The notes: generated by a model not told the origin, from the letters alone. A DNA stretch of 50,445 nt from Rhodomicrobium sp. R_RK_3 (GCF_002198715.1 NZ_MWLK01000028.1:1-50445), one strand, 5' to 3'; shown: positions 17,417 through 27,284, counted from the stretch's first letter. Numbers and translations: made by a program.

Positions 17417-18148
17417 ATGCGGCTGTTCCCGGCTATCGATTTGAAAGATGGGCAATGCGTGCGCCTGCGCCAGGGCCTGATGGATCAGGCGACCGTGTTC
17501 GGCGACGACCCGGCCGCGCAGGCTCGCGACTTCGAGCGGATCGGCTTCGATTACCTGCATGTCGTTGATTTAAATGGCGCTTTCGAGGGCGAGCCGGTCA
17601 ATGGCGCGGCGGTGCGGGCGATATTGGATAGCCTATCAATCCCGGTGCAGCTCGGCGGCGGCATCCGCTCTGCGGCACAGGTCGAGGCCTGGCTGGAACG
17701 GGGTGTTGCCCGTGTCATTTTGGGCACGGCTGCCGTGCGCGACCCGCAGATGGTGCGCGATTCGGCGCGCGCCTTCCCGGGGCGGGTCGCCGTGGGCATC
17801 GACGCGCGCGACGGGCTGGTCGCCATCGAGGGCTGGGCGGAGACGAGCGAATTGACGGCCGCCCAACTGGCGAAGCGCTTCGAGGATGCGGGCGTTGCGG
17901 CGGTGATCTACACGGATATTTCCCGCGACGGGCTGCTGACCGGCCTCAATCTGGATGCGACCGCCGCTTTGGCGCGCGAAGTGTCGATCCCGGTGATCGC
18001 CTCGGGCGGGCTCGCCGGGATGGATGACATCAGGCAATTGATGCGGCCGGACTATACCATGCTCGAAGGCGCGATCGCCGGCCGGGCGCTTTATGACGGG
18101 CGGCTGGATGCGGTCGAGGCGCTGGCGCTGGTGAGGGGGGCAACATGA
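17417..18148 (+). CDS. hisA: ProFAR isomerase
   Basis: A 243-residue TIM-barrel isomerase (phosphoribosylformimino-AICAR-P isomerase), fourth step of histidine synthesis. The catalytic Asp lies in [15 protein letters not shown] at the N-terminus, the second in [14 protein letters not shown]. The half-barrel phosphate sites QLGGGIRS and ASGGLAGM are present. The last four bases overlap the next gene (ATGA at 18145-18148), so the arginase-like gene is translationally coupled. Confidence 0.96.
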   Translation: MRLFPAIDLKDGQCVRLRQGLMDQATVFGDDPAAQARDFERIGFDYLHVVDLNGAFEGEPVNGAAVRAILDSLSIPVQLGGGIRSAAQVEAWLERGVARVILGTAAVRDPQMVRDSARAFPGRVAVGIDARDGLVAIEGWAETSELTAAQLAKRFEDAGVAAVIYTDISRDGLLTGLNLDATAALAREVSIPVIASGGLAGMDDIRQLMRPDYTMLEGAIAGRALYDGRLDAVEALALVRGAT

Positions 18149-18987
18149 AGGTCGAGCTGATCTATGCGACGTGGCCGCGCAACCCAGGCAGAACCGTCTG
18201 GCATCTGATGGCGGATACGGTGCGCAAGGCGCAGCTCAAGCCCGCGCTCAAGAAGGCCGGCCTCGAGGCGCGTGAGCATGTCCTCGCCGCGACCGGGGAT
18301 GGCGCGGGCGAATTGCGCGCCGCCTTCGATCTGGCCGCCCAGATCGCAGCGCGAGTCAAGGCGGCGCATGAGGCGGGGGCGCTGGCGGTCATCATCTGCG
18401 GGAGCTGCGCGGTCGCCTCCTTGGGCGCCGTTTCCGGCCTCGGCGAAGACACCAGCATCCTCTGGATGGACGCCCATGCCGACCTCAACACGCCCGACAC
18501 CACCATGAGCGGCATGTTCGACGGCATGGCCGCCGCCATCGTGCTCGGCGACGCCTGGCATGCGCTCGCCATCGACGTGGCCGGCCTCAGCGCCGCCAGC
18601 CGCCGTAATTTCTGCCTCTACGGCGCCCGCGACATCGACCCGCCCGAACAGGCGATCATCGACGATGACGGCATCGTGGTGGCGAATGATGCCGAAATCG
18701 CCATCGAGGCGCTGGAGGGGGCGGAACGGCTCTACATCCACGTCGATATGGACGTGCACGACGCCTCAAGACTGCGCGCCAATCGCTTTGCCGGCGAGGG
18801 CGGCCCCTCGCCCGAGCAAGTGCGCGCGGATCTCGTCGCGGTGACGGCCGCCCTGCCGCTTGCAGCCATTGCAATCACCGGCCTCGACCCCGAGATCGGC
18901 AAGGAGGACGGCGCGGTCGCCTGCGCCGTGGCGCATATCAAGGCGGTGTGCGAGAGCTGGGCGAAGTCGGTGGCAATCGGCAGGTAA
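18145..18987 (+). CDS. Arginase-fold protein with altered metal site
   Basis: A 280-residue ureohydrolase-fold protein. The second and third manganese motifs of the arginase/agmatinase/formiminoglutamase family are recognisable: [11 protein letters not shown] near residue 111 and [12 protein letters not shown] near 195. The first motif, usually GGDHS, reads [10 protein letters not shown], so the metal-binding His is missing. Similar GNC/GSC variants exist in a divergent arginase-like group of unknown substrate. It overlaps hisA by ATGA, which ties its expression to histidine synthesis. Catalytic activity is therefore uncertain. Confidence 0.75.
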   Translation: MKVELIYATWPRNPGRTVWHLMADTVRKAQLKPALKKAGLEAREHVLAATGDGAGELRAAFDLAAQIAARVKAAHEAGALAVIICGSCAVASLGAVSGLGEDTSILWMDAHADLNTPDTTMSGMFDGMAAAIVLGDAWHALAIDVAGLSAASRRNFCLYGARDIDPPEQAIIDDDGIVVANDAEIAIEALEGAERLYIHVDMDVHDASRLRANRFAGEGGPSPEQVRADLVAVTAALPLAAIAITGLDPEIGKEDGAVACAVAHIKAVCESWAKSVAIGR

Positions 18988-19025
18988 CCCGAAATATGCT
19001 ACAATGCTCCCGAAGGAGCCTTATG

Positions 19026-19259
19026 ATGTCTTTGCCGGATCCGCTGATTACCATTTCTCCGGACTATCTCAGCGGCGCGCCCGTCTTCACCGGCACGCGT
19101 GTGCCCGTGCGCGCACTTTTTGATTACCTTGAAGCTGGCGACTCCTTGAATGCGTTCCTTACGCAATTTCCAGGGGTAAGCCGGGAGCACGCCGTCGCGG
19201 TCATCAAGCTGGCTGCCAAGACCGTCACCCTCGGCGAAGGTGGTTCGAAGGCGGCTTGA
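19026..19259 (+). CDS. DUF433 antitoxin
   Basis: A 77-residue DUF433 (VapB-like) protein: PDPLITISPDYLSGAPVFTG, then TRVPVRALFDYLEAGDSLNA. The domain is a small helix-turn-helix that binds DNA and neutralises a DUF5615 PIN-like toxin encoded next to it. AAGGAG at 19013-19018 fits the ATG at 19026 best; an ATG at 19023 is adjacent. The toxin gene starts 2 bases after the stop. The pair is inserted between the arginase-like gene and hisF. Confidence 0.85.
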   Translation: MSLPDPLITISPDYLSGAPVFTGTRVPVRALFDYLEAGDSLNAFLTQFPGVSREHAVAVIKLAAKTVTLGEGGSKAA

Positions 19260-19261
19260 GC

Positions 19262-19586
19262 ATGAGAATCCTGCTCGACGAATGCATTCCGCAGGATTCG
19301 CCACGCATTCAAGGCCATGGATGATATCGAGGTTCAGACCGTGCGCTTTGCCGAGTTGCACCAATGCCGCGACGCTGAGCTTCTGGACAGAATGGACGGC
19401 CGCTTCGATCTATTGGTCACGACCGACGCCAATCTTCGGTATCAGCAAAACATTCCCGGCCGGCCCTTTGCCGTGATTGTGCTCCGGGCGTCGAGCAACC
19501 GCCTTGCTGATCTGCTGCCGCTTGCGCCCGAATTGCTTCGCACGCTACAGAAGGTCATTCCTGGCGAGTTTCGAGAGATCGTGTAG
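19262..19586 (+). pseudogene. DUF5615 PIN-like toxin, frameshifted
   Basis: The gene opens normally with ATG and MRILLDECIP, the typical start of DUF5615 proteins with the first acidic residues. The frame then runs into a stop at 19322. The remainder of the family sequence ([59 protein letters not shown]) is intact in another frame from about 19280 to 19586. Restoring two bases near 19273 (reading CCGCGCAGG instead of CCGCAGG) would give IPRRIRHAFKAMDDIEVQTV. The toxin is thus probably inactive through a 2-base deletion, or this is a sequencing error. Confidence 0.8.
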
Positions 19587-19590
19587 ACGC

Positions 19591-20364
19591 ATGCTAACCA
19601 CCCGCATCATACCCTGCCTGGACGTCAAGGACGGGCGCGTCGTCAAGGGCGTCAATTTCGTCGATCTGCGCGATGCGGGCGATCCGGTCGAGGCCGCGAC
19701 CGCCTATGACGCGGCCGGCGCGGACGAACTCTGCTTCCTCGACATCACCGCCAGCCACGAAAATCGCGGCATCATCTTCGACGTCGTCACCCGCACGGCC
19801 GAGCGCTGCTTCATGCCGCTGACCGTCGGCGGCGGCGTGCGCGCGGTCGAGGATGTGCGCCGGTTGCTGCAGGCGGGCGCGGACAAGGTGTCGATCAACA
19901 CCGCCGCCGTCACCGACCGGCAGTTCGTGGCGCGGGCGGCGGAAAAATTCGGCGTGCAATGCATCGTCGTCGCCATCGACGCCAAGCGCGTTTCGGCCGA
20001 AGGCGAGCCGCCGCGCTGGGAGATCTTCACCCATGGCGGCCGTAATCCGACCGGCCTTGACGCCATCGATTACGCCCGCGAAGTCGTGGCGCTCGGCGCA
20101 GGCGAACTCCTCCTCACCTCGATGGACCGCGACGGCACCCGCGCCGGCTTCGACATCGAGTTGACCCGCGCCATCTCCGACGCCGTGACGGTGCCGGTGA
20201 TCGCCTCGGGCGGGGTCGGCACGCTCGACCATCTCGTCGACGGCGTGCGCGACGGCCATGCCAGCGCGGTGCTGGCCGCCTCGATCTTCCATTTCGGCGA
20301 CCATTCCATCGGCGAAGCCAAGCGCCACATGGCCGCCGCCGGCATCGCCATGCGGATGGATTGA
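19591..20364 (+). CDS. hisF: Imidazole glycerol phosphate synthase, cyclase subunit
   Basis: A 257-residue TIM barrel that uses ammonia from HisH to close the imidazole ring. Catalytic Asp residues lie in [14 protein letters not shown] at residues 7-20 and in [13 protein letters not shown] near 130. The phosphate loops VGGGVR and ASGGVGT are present. The ATG at 19591 starts the conserved [11 protein letters not shown]. It lies 4 bases after the toxin remnant. hisE, which often follows hisF, is not here. Confidence 0.97.
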   Translation: MLTTRIIPCLDVKDGRVVKGVNFVDLRDAGDPVEAATAYDAAGADELCFLDITASHENRGIIFDVVTRTAERCFMPLTVGGGVRAVEDVRRLLQAGADKVSINTAAVTDRQFVARAAEKFGVQCIVVAIDAKRVSAEGEPPRWEIFTHGGRNPTGLDAIDYAREVVALGAGELLLTSMDRDGTRAGFDIELTRAISDAVTVPVIASGGVGTLDHLVDGVRDGHASAVLAASIFHFGDHSIGEAKRHMAAAGIAMRMD

Positions 20365-20386
20365 GGGCATGCGCAGATGCGCGCCT

Positions 20387-20875
20387 TTATGCGTCACCTT
20401 GTGAGTTCGCTGGATTTCGATACCCCTCAGGTAGCGAAATAATTTTTACTGGACAGGGCAGCAATACCTCGGCGTTCTGAATGTCAACGCCGAGCCAGTA
20501 ACGCCTTGCTCGATCATAAACCCAATCAAAGCATTGCCCCTCTTGTGGCCAATTTGTCAGATCATAGTCTGAACGATGATTTCCTTCGGTTAGGCCACTA
20601 GGCTCAACTTCATATATAATGTTAGCCAATTGATGTGTGTTTCTGAACTTTGTCGCAGCTTCAAAACTCTCTAAAACAAATACACAATTTAAGCGGCTAA
20701 CTTTATCAGCAGCAAAAAGCTGTCTAGCGTATTCAAACAACGCCTCTCTGTAGGTAATCGGGATGTTATTGGTTGCGGCCGGATAGGCTGTCCTTATGAT
20801 CCGACCCCAATTTCCAGGGAGTATTGCGGTGCCAACGTCAAGTTTGTTCGGCGCGCAATGAAAGAAAGTAGCCAT
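20387..20875 (-). CDS. DUF2441-like protein
   Basis: A 162-residue protein starting [20 protein letters not shown], then [11 protein letters not shown], a pattern of DUF2441 proteins, an ADP-ribosyltransferase-like family of unknown role. A central [12 protein letters not shown] and a C-terminal [15 protein letters not shown] follow. The gene is visibly more AT-rich than its neighbours, which suggests recent acquisition. GGAGG lies 5 bases before the ATG. It sits alone, convergent with hisF. Confidence 0.6.
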   Translation of the reverse strand: MATFFHCAPNKLDVGTAILPGNWGRIIRTAYPAATNNIPITYREALFEYARQLFAADKVSRLNCVFVLESFEAATKFRNTHQLANIIYEVEPSGLTEGNHRSDYDLTNWPQEGQCFDWVYDRARRYWLGVDIQNAEVLLPCPVKIISLPEGYRNPANSQGDA

Positions 20876-21062
20876 AATAACCTCCAGCGAAGAGGCTCAT
20901 TTTAAACGAGTCGGGTGCACCCAACACGCCTGTTCAATCCGCGCGTATAGGCTTGGCCGCTCCCAACTTGTGGATCAATGCGTCTACCACTTGTCCCCCC
21001 TAGCCTACCGGGCCGCAATCGCTCAACATTTAACGAATGATTCGCAGCACGCGGGGACCTCA

Positions 21063-21839
21063 ATGGCGAGCAGCGCAGCACTCGGCTACTCGGAATACAC
21101 CGTCGACATGTGGTGGACCGATCTCAACGCCACCGAGATCGGCATCTTCCAGCACACGCGCCAGCGGGCGAAATCGCGCCAGTTCAGCAAGGATTCCGAC
21201 ATTATCGGCGCCGTCGACGTCAACGGCGAGCGCACCAGCCTGCTCACCTATCGCCGCGCGCTGTGGGAAGAGGCCGAGGGCATGAACAAGCGCCTCGTCA
21301 TAAAGCTGTTCTCCGAGGCGATGAATTGGCGCGGCACCATGGACATGCTGCTGGGCCGCAGCCTGCAATTGACCATCGGCGCGCATGGCTTCCCGGTCGC
21401 CGCCTTCACCGTCAATCTCGCCGGGCATGAGCAACTGATCAGTGTCGAGCGCTCGGCGCATAAATGGCCGCTGATGCCGGAGGATTATTCGTTCTTCCTG
21501 ATCGAGGGCAAACAGGCGCGCTTCTATCGCCTGCGCCGCGACTGGATCGCCATCGGCGCGGATTATTCACTGTTCGACGAAAAGGGCGGCAAGATCGGCC
21601 ATCTGAACGGGCGCGTGCTCAATCTGGGCGGCCGCTGGGACGTGCGCATCCGCGAGGACCACGACAATCCGCGGCTGAACGCGACCTTGCAGCTCTTTTG
21701 CGGCATGCTCCGCTTCCGCGCCGCTGCCGAGCGGCATATCCGCAAGCTGGTACGCGGCATCAAGCACGGCGAAGTGGACGCCAAGATCGAGACCCATGAG
21801 ACCGATCTCTACCAGAACCCGCGTCGGCAGAATTCCTAA
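21063..21839 (+). CDS. Conserved protein, possible LURP-one-like fold
   Basis: A 258-residue soluble protein that I do not recognise firmly. There is no signal peptide or membrane segment. The C-terminal part has a run of short beta-strand pairs (ARFYRLRRDWIAIGADYSLF, KGGKIGHLNGRVLNLGG, WDVRIRED) that recalls the LURP-one/tubby-like beta barrel. A basic tail follows. The ATG at 21063 is preferred because codon use upstream becomes unlike coding sequence. It is convergent with proA, 6 bases apart. Confidence 0.55.
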   Translation: MASSAALGYSEYTVDMWWTDLNATEIGIFQHTRQRAKSRQFSKDSDIIGAVDVNGERTSLLTYRRALWEEAEGMNKRLVIKLFSEAMNWRGTMDMLLGRSLQLTIGAHGFPVAAFTVNLAGHEQLISVERSAHKWPLMPEDYSFFLIEGKQARFYRLRRDWIAIGADYSLFDEKGGKIGHLNGRVLNLGGRWDVRIREDHDNPRLNATLQLFCGMLRFRAAAERHIRKLVRGIKHGEVDAKIETHETDLYQNPRRQNS

Positions 21840-21845
21840 GGGCGG

Positions 21846-23150
21846 CTAAACCGGCCGCAACTGGCCGGTGCCGCGCACGCGGTATTTGAAGCTGGTGAGC
21901 TGTTCGGCGCCGACGGGCCCGCGCGCGTGGAAGCGGCCGGTCGCGATGCCGATCTCTGCGCCCATGCCGAATTCGCCGCCATCGGCGAACTGTGTCGAGG
22001 CGTTGTGCAGCACGATGGCGCTGTCGACCTCGCGTAGGAAGCGCTCGGCGGCGGCGTCGTCCTCGGTGACGATGGCGTCGGTGTGCTGCGAGCCGTAGCG
22101 GGCGATATGCGCCATGGCGGCCTCGAGCCCGGCGACCGTCTTCACCGCGATGATGGCCTCGAGATATTCCGTGCCCCAATCCTCCTCGCTCGCCGGCTTG
22201 ACGCGGGCGTCCGCCGCGCGCGCCGCCGCATCGCCGCGCACTTCGCAGCCGGCCTCGATCAGCGCGCCGATCAGGGGCGCGAGATTGGCGGGCGCGGCGG
22301 CCTCGTCGACCAGCAGCGTCTCGGCCGCGCCGCAGACGCCGGTGCGGCGCATTTTGGCGTTGAGCACGATGGCGCGCGCCATCTCGGGATCGGCCGCCTC
22401 ATGCACATAGACATGGTTGACGCCGTCGAGATGGGCAAAGACCGGCACCCGCGCCTCCTGCTGCACGCGCGCGACGAGGCTCTTGCCGCCGCGCGGCACG
22501 ATCACGTCGATGGCGCCGTCGAGGCCGGCGAGCATCATGCCCACAGCCTCGCGGTCGGCGCGGTCGACGATCTGGATGGCGGCTTCGTCGAGCCCGGCCT
22601 GGCGCAGCCCGGCGACCATCGCGGCATGGATGGCGCGCGTCGAGGCGAGCCCGTCCGAGCCGCCGCGCAGGATGACGGCATTGCCCGACTTCAGGCAGAG
22701 CCCGCCCGCATCGGCGGTCACGTTCGGGCGGCTCTCAAAAATCATGCCGATGACGCCGAGCGGCACCCGCACACGCTCGATGACGAGCCCGTTCGGCCGG
22801 GTCCAGGAGGCGATCACCTCGCCGACCGGGTCGGGCAGTTCGGCGATGTCTTCCAGGCCCTTGGCCATGGCCTCGATGCGCGCCGGATTGAGCGTCAGCC
22901 GGTCGATGAAATAGGGCAGCCGGCCGGCCTTGCGCGCCGCGTCCACATCCTCCGCATTGGCGATCAGGATCTGCTCGTGGAAATTGCGCAGCATGGCGGC
23001 CATGGTCAGCAGCGCGCCGTTCTTGGCGTCGGCCGAGGCGAGCGCGAGCTTGGCCGCCGCCGCGCGCGCCGTCCGCCCGATCTCGCGCATTTGCAGGCCG
23101 AGGTCGCCGCTGTCGGCGGCATCGGGCTTGGCCATGCTCACAATGGACAT
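21846..23150 (-). CDS. proA: Glutamate-5-semialdehyde dehydrogenase
   Basis: A 434-residue gamma-glutamyl phosphate reductase, the second step of proline synthesis. The catalytic Cys is in [17 protein letters not shown] near residue 275. The NADP-binding and substrate regions ([44 protein letters not shown]) are all present. It begins 2 bases after the proB stop codon on the same strand, giving a proBA operon. Length is typical. Confidence 0.97.
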   Translation of the reverse strand: MSIVSMAKPDAADSGDLGLQMREIGRTARAAAAKLALASADAKNGALLTMAAMLRNFHEQILIANAEDVDAARKAGRLPYFIDRLTLNPARIEAMAKGLEDIAELPDPVGEVIASWTRPNGLVIERVRVPLGVIGMIFESRPNVTADAGGLCLKSGNAVILRGGSDGLASTRAIHAAMVAGLRQAGLDEAAIQIVDRADREAVGMMLAGLDGAIDVIVPRGGKSLVARVQQEARVPVFAHLDGVNHVYVHEAADPEMARAIVLNAKMRRTGVCGAAETLLVDEAAAPANLAPLIGALIEAGCEVRGDAAARAADARVKPASEEDWGTEYLEAIIAVKTVAGLEAAMAHIARYGSQHTDAIVTEDDAAAERFLREVDSAIVLHNASTQFADGGEFGMGAEIGIATGRFHARGPVGAEQLTSFKYRVRGTGQLRPV

Positions 23151-23151
23151 C

Positions 23152-24273
23152 TCAGCTCCTGTTCAGCGCCATGTCGTCCCGGTGGATCATTTCCGAGCGG
23201 CCACGATAGCCCAAAATGCCCTCGATTTCACCGCTCTTGCGCCCGACCAGCCGCTCCGCGTCGCGGCGGGAATAGGCGATCAGCCCGCGTCCGAGTTCGC
23301 GCCCGCCGGCGTCGCGGATGATGACGGCGTCGCCCCGGTCGAAGCTGCCGTCGAGCCTGGTCACGCCCGCCGGCAACAGGCTGCGCCCGGCATCCAGCGC
23401 CGCCGCCGCCCCGGCGTCAATGGTCACGATGCCGCGCGGCTCCAGCGACCCGGCGATCCAGCGTTTTCGGGAAATCATCGGATTGGCCCGCGCCAGGAAC
23501 CAGGTGCAGGCCGCGCCCTCGCCCAAAGCCTTCAGCGGGTTGAGGATCTTGCCGCTGGTGATGACCAGATTGGCCCCCGCCGCGACCGCGATCTTGGCCG
23601 CCACGATCTTGGTGATCATCCCCCCGCGCGACAGCTCGCTGCCCGCATCGCCCGCCATCGCCTCGATCTCCGGCGTGATCTCGTCCACCACGTCCAGCCG
23701 GCGCGCAGTAGCGTCCTGGGCGGGCGGCGCCGTGTAGAGGCCGTCAATGTCGGAGAGCAGCACCACGCAATCGGCGCTCATCATCGAGCCGACCCGCGCC
23801 GCCAGCCGGTCGTTGTCGCCATAGCGGATTTCGGTGGTGGCGACGGTGTCGTTCTCGTTGACGACCGGCACCGCGCCGAGCGCCAGCAGGGTCGAGACGG
23901 TGCTACGCGCGTTGAGATAGCGGCGGCGCTCCTCGGTGTCGCTGAGGGTCAGCAGGATCTGGGCGGCGGTGATGCCGCGCGCGGAAAACATCTCCTGATA
24001 GGCGCGGGCGAGCGTCACCTGCCCGACCGCGGCGGCGGCCTGGCTCTCCTCCAGCTTCAGCGGCCCCTTCGGCAGGCCGAGCGCCCGCCGTCCGAGCGCG
24101 ATCGCGCCAGACGAGACGATGAGCAAATCGCGGCCTTGCGCCTTGAGCGCGGCGACGTCGTCGGCGAGCGCCGACAGCCAGTCCGATTTGAGCTTGCCGC
24201 TGTCTTTTTCGACCAGCAGCGCCGAGCCGATCTTGACGACGATACGGCGCGCGCCGCTCCATTCTTCGCGCAT
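23152..24273 (-). CDS. proB: Glutamate 5-kinase
   Basis: A 373-residue kinase that phosphorylates glutamate to start proline synthesis. The amino-acid-kinase domain shows [41 protein letters not shown] and the [20 protein letters not shown] loop. A C-terminal PUA domain starts near residue 285, linked in this family to proline feedback. The ATG at 24273 is used. In many alphaproteobacteria obg precedes proB; here an AT-rich operon takes that position. Confidence 0.96.
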   Translation of the reverse strand: MREEWSGARRIVVKIGSALLVEKDSGKLKSDWLSALADDVAALKAQGRDLLIVSSGAIALGRRALGLPKGPLKLEESQAAAAVGQVTLARAYQEMFSARGITAAQILLTLSDTEERRRYLNARSTVSTLLALGAVPVVNENDTVATTEIRYGDNDRLAARVGSMMSADCVVLLSDIDGLYTAPPAQDATARRLDVVDEITPEIEAMAGDAGSELSRGGMITKIVAAKIAVAAGANLVITSGKILNPLKALGEGAACTWFLARANPMISRKRWIAGSLEPRGIVTIDAGAAAALDAGRSLLPAGVTRLDGSFDRGDAVIIRDAGGRELGRGLIAYSRRDAERLVGRKSGEIEGILGYRGRSEMIHRDDMALNRS

Positions 24274-24361
24274 GGGACGGGGTCCATGGGTTGCAGGGTG
24301 TGGGGATGGGTTAGAAGGAAGCGGGGCGGGGTGCAAGGGGGATGTTTTGGGAGCGCGGCCC

Positions 24362-24781
24362 TTAATATTTCGAGTCCCTAATTACTCCACCCGACTTTTT
24401 GGAGGCGCTTGGCGCAGCTTTACCCGCCCGCTGTGAATTGTCTTTGGGTTTTGGCCAGGGTTTGGCTTGACCTTTGGCCAGTTGCTCTATATGAACAAGT
24501 GCTTGCTTGGTCGAATACATCTGCACGTCAGCGTTGTATTTGTCGACTTTATCGAGAATAGCGACGAGATCTGCGTCACTTCTTAATTGCAGCAACTCGA
24601 CAAAAACATCGTATGCACCCGCCTCGTAAATCTTACGAAGCAAAGGCAGCTTCATTGCCTTCACAAACTCCCCAAAAAACCACTGATCGAGCGTCTTCCG
24701 CAGTTTATTTTGATGCTGATCAGTTATACTGGAGAGTCGTGCCGATTTCTGGGCGAGGTGCGACACCGTTTTCGCGCTCAT
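24362..24781 (-). CDS. Small helical protein, third gene of the ParA operon
   Basis: A 139-residue protein that I do not recognise. Predicted mostly alpha-helical ([40 protein letters not shown]) with a basic, low-complexity C-terminus rich in Lys, Pro and Ser. There is no signal peptide or membrane segment. Its start lies 62 bases inside the end of the ParA-like gene, so the two are tightly coupled. It could be a partner or regulator of the ATPase, in the place a ParB-like or effector subunit would take, but it has no ParB signature. Confidence 0.6.
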   Translation of the reverse strand: MSAKTVSHLAQKSARLSSITDQHQNKLRKTLDQWFFGEFVKAMKLPLLRKIYEAGAYDVFVELLQLRSDADLVAILDKVDKYNADVQMYSTKQALVHIEQLAKGQAKPWPKPKDNSQRAGKAAPSASKKSGGVIRDSKY

Positions 24782-25634
24782 GCTCTTCTATCCAACCAAG
24801 AAGTTCCCACAACTCACGTGTGGCAGCGATTACCTCGTTTGAAGCCTCGCCCCACAGGTTTCGAAATGATAGATTTCGTAAATCGCCTAAATTTGACCTA
24901 TCCATGGCCTTTTTAAACGAGACGCTGTCCCTATACCGATTCTTGAAACACCTGTACGGGAATAGTGGCCTGCCTGCGTCAAGCAGTATCTGGGTAGTAT
25001 AATCCTTTGACACCCCCTGCGCTTGATTGAATCGATTGATGAATACGTTTGTCCGCTCTGCAATCGCTGGCAACAACAGATCATCTCTAAGATATCTTGC
25101 GTATAGTTGTAAGCCTTGTGTCGAAAGGCGGTCAGGGACTTGCGGAACTATGATTTTGTCTGCTGCTCGAATAACAGCCTCGGACAGCAATGAAAGGCCA
25201 GGAGGAGTGTCGCATATGATCAGGTCGAACTTGCTTCTCGCTTCCTGCAAAATCTCGTTCATCCATTGAGAAAGATAGCTTTTCGCCTGCCAAACATTAT
25301 TGCAGGCGACGAGCAGACGCCGTTCAAAGATCGTGAGCGATGGACTGCCGCAAAGGAGGTGGGTCTGTCCGTACTTAAGGAAGAAAATGTGAGGGCTAGG
25401 AGCCTTCCCTTGCCATCGATTTTCGAGATAATCCTCGATTGTATGATGGCGGCGCCACGGCAGAAACTCATCTTCACAATCACCAATGAGGGTGATGCTT
25501 GCGTTGATCTGAAGATCTAAATCGATAACTAATGTTTTTTTGCCCATCGCGGCGGATGCTTCGGCAAAAGATACAGCAATAGTTGTCTTCCCAATTCCAC
25601 CCTTCATATTCACTATAGGAATCAGTTTACTCAT
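24720..25634 (-). CDS. ParA/MinD-family ATPase
   Basis: A 304-residue deviant Walker ATPase. The P-loop is NMKGGIGKTTIAVSF at residues 9-23, with both signature lysines (K11 and K16). The A-prime motif is LVIDLDLQINAS and the Walker B is FDLIICDTPPG at about 136-146. These proteins dimerise on ATP and place or move cargo along DNA or membranes. No ParB, parS-like repeats or replication gene is nearby, and the gene is chromosomal, so plasmid partition is unlikely. The ATG at 25634 overlaps the preceding stop by ATGA; an ATG at 25646 is possible. Confidence 0.85.
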   Translation of the reverse strand: MSKLIPIVNMKGGIGKTTIAVSFAEASAAMGKKTLVIDLDLQINASITLIGDCEDEFLPWRRHHTIEDYLENRWQGKAPSPHIFFLKYGQTHLLCGSPSLTIFERRLLVACNNVWQAKSYLSQWMNEILQEARSKFDLIICDTPPGLSLLSEAVIRAADKIIVPQVPDRLSTQGLQLYARYLRDDLLLPAIAERTNVFINRFNQAQGVSKDYTTQILLDAGRPLFPYRCFKNRYRDSVSFKKAMDRSNLGDLRNLSFRNLWGEASNEVIAATRELWELLGWIEEHERENGVAPRPEIGTTLQYN

Positions 25635-26386
25635 AATCGAACCCATTTTCTTAGCGCCGATTTACTGGAATCGCTGAATCGTTCTTCGATAAAGTTATCG
25701 ATTTTTCCAGGATGTGGATCATGACGGTTGGCTGCAATGGCGATTTGGTATCCGTCATCCCGACGAGGATCCGAGATAAGGACAACGCCTATGCCTTGCC
25801 CTCTTGCCTGCTCATACATGTATGGAAGATGTCTAGAATAAAGAGAGCCAGACGGCAAGTAAAGGACAACATATGAGTAATTTACGAAGTCTGTGTAGGA
25901 TTTTGCTTGCATTACCGAACGCGCGCCGCACCCATCTTCCATTTTTAGCTCGAATGCAAACAGATCGAAGCGAGCAACCGGCGAGTAATGATATAGCGAG
26001 ATGCTTGCCATGCAGAGATCGGGGCGCCTATATATTCCGGTCGTCCGTCCTCTGCGTGCCGTGTTTTCAACGACAAGGCTCAGGCTCGGGGGTTTAAAAG
26101 GAAAGAAAACGTCCGAAGCCTCTCGGAGCAGATACCGTTCAAACCACCCCTCCAAGTGAGTTTCATTGTCTATTGTTTGGGGGAGTTCAAACGGCGCGGG
26201 CGAACGCCTCAATTCATGCTTGGTACGATCAAACAATACGCGAGCTTCTAGCGCCCAAATCATTTCATCGACGTCGTGCTCATTCAGAGCGCGGCCGAGT
26301 TTTTCAGCCATCAATACGGTCGCTGCCGCCCGACTTATCGGCTCGCCGTTGCTTGGCAATATCTCAAAAAAAAGCTCGTGATCCAA
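25631..26386 (-). CDS. Predicted PD-(D/E)XK-fold protein, first gene of the ParA operon
   Basis: A 251-residue protein of unknown family. Residues 118-162 hold a plausible PD-(D/E)XK nuclease core: RPDL (Asp123), then a strand ending FAFELK (Glu146, Lys148) and a helix opening with QAKSYTDF (Gln160, Lys162). That is the order D...ExK...QxxxY-like of this superfamily. The N-terminal 60 residues look helical. The frame opens with TTG at 26386 because no ATG precedes it; an internal ATG at 26311 is an alternative. Composition is AT-rich compared with flanking genes. It is coupled to the ParA-like gene by ATGA. Confidence 0.6.
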   Translation of the reverse strand: MDHELFFEILPSNGEPISRAAATVLMAEKLGRALNEHDVDEMIWALEARVLFDRTKHELRRSPAPFELPQTIDNETHLEGWFERYLLREASDVFFPFKPPSLSLVVENTARRGRTTGIYRRPDLCMASISLYHYSPVARFDLFAFELKMEDGCGARSVMQAKSYTDFVNYSYVVLYLPSGSLYSRHLPYMYEQARGQGIGVVLISDPRRDDGYQIAIAANRHDPHPGKIDNFIEERFSDSSKSALRKWVRL

Positions 26387-26572
26387 AACGCATACTCTAA
26401 CTCGTCAATTCAATAATTAGACGGCTTTAACGACGCGAGCAAGTGCAAGGATGATCAAAAGCAAATGGATTTGGTGCAGTAGGGCACGATTGCTTGCTGC
26501 ATTTGAGGACCCAACTGCTCCACTAGGGTTCGGCAAACTCAATATAGCGGGTCCGCGGCTACCAAGAAGCCC

Positions 26573-27127
26573 TCAAAACCGATACCCATACCTCACGCCG
26601 AGACGGTCCATGCCCTCGTTCTCGTCCTGCGTATAGGCGTTCGACGTATGCTCGAAATAGAGCGAGACGCTGTTCTGCTCGTCGACGCGAAAGCCGAGTT
26701 CCGCCGGAATATGGAACAGCAGCCGCGAGCCCAGCGCCTTCTTGTCCGGATCGCTGGCGTCGAGATTGCCGTCGTGGATGGCGGCGCCGACGCCGAGGCC
26801 GAAGAAGATGCCGCTCGCCGTCTCATATTGCCAGCGGGCGTCGATATAGGCGTGGCTCGTGTCGCCCTCGGTGTTGATCGTGGCGCCGACCGCGGGCCGC
26901 AGCGTGCCGCCGAAAAATGCCGCCGACGGAGACAGGATCGCCTCGACATTGATGTCGACGGACTCCTGCTCGCGACGGAAACCGCTCCACAAGTCCGGCG
27001 TGTCGTGGTCGAGAATGCCGATCTTGATCTCGGAAAACAGGTCGCCTGCCATGGCCGGCACAGCGCACCCCAAGGAAGCGGCGAGGACAAAAGCCGGCCG
27101 CCAATGGCTAAAACGAGAACGCTGCAA
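26573..27127 (-). CDS. PagL-like lipid A 3-O-deacylase
   Basis: A 184-residue outer-membrane beta-barrel protein with a signal peptide (RPAFVLAASLGCAVPAMAG). The C-terminal segment SLYFEHTSNAYTQDENEGMD, then RYGYRF, carries the His-Ser pair of the PagL active site (HTSNA) and a terminal aromatic residue typical of outer-membrane insertion. PagL removes the 3-position acyl chain from lipid A and alters how hosts see LPS. Length fits the family. Its neighbours are unrelated. Confidence 0.85.
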   Translation of the reverse strand: MQRSRFSHWRPAFVLAASLGCAVPAMAGDLFSEIKIGILDHDTPDLWSGFRREQESVDINVEAILSPSAAFFGGTLRPAVGATINTEGDTSHAYIDARWQYETASGIFFGLGVGAAIHDGNLDASDPDKKALGSRLLFHIPAELGFRVDEQNSVSLYFEHTSNAYTQDENEGMDRLGVRYGYRF

Positions 27128-27284
27128 CGCCTGCCCCCAATGCCTTGCCGCACAGACTGCCTAAACGTCTAATGCCTTATGCATCCTAGGCTTTGCAGCG
27201 CGAACGGCAAGCACTGATGGAGCGAATCGGGACCTTAGCGGCAGAATCCGGCCTCCCGTGTCCGGCAGGGCACGCGGCACCGCC

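Noticed and set aside
24720-25634. Plasmid partition locus
   Set aside because: ParA-like ATPase only; no ParB, no parS-like iterons, no replication initiator, and chromosomal housekeeping genes on both sides.
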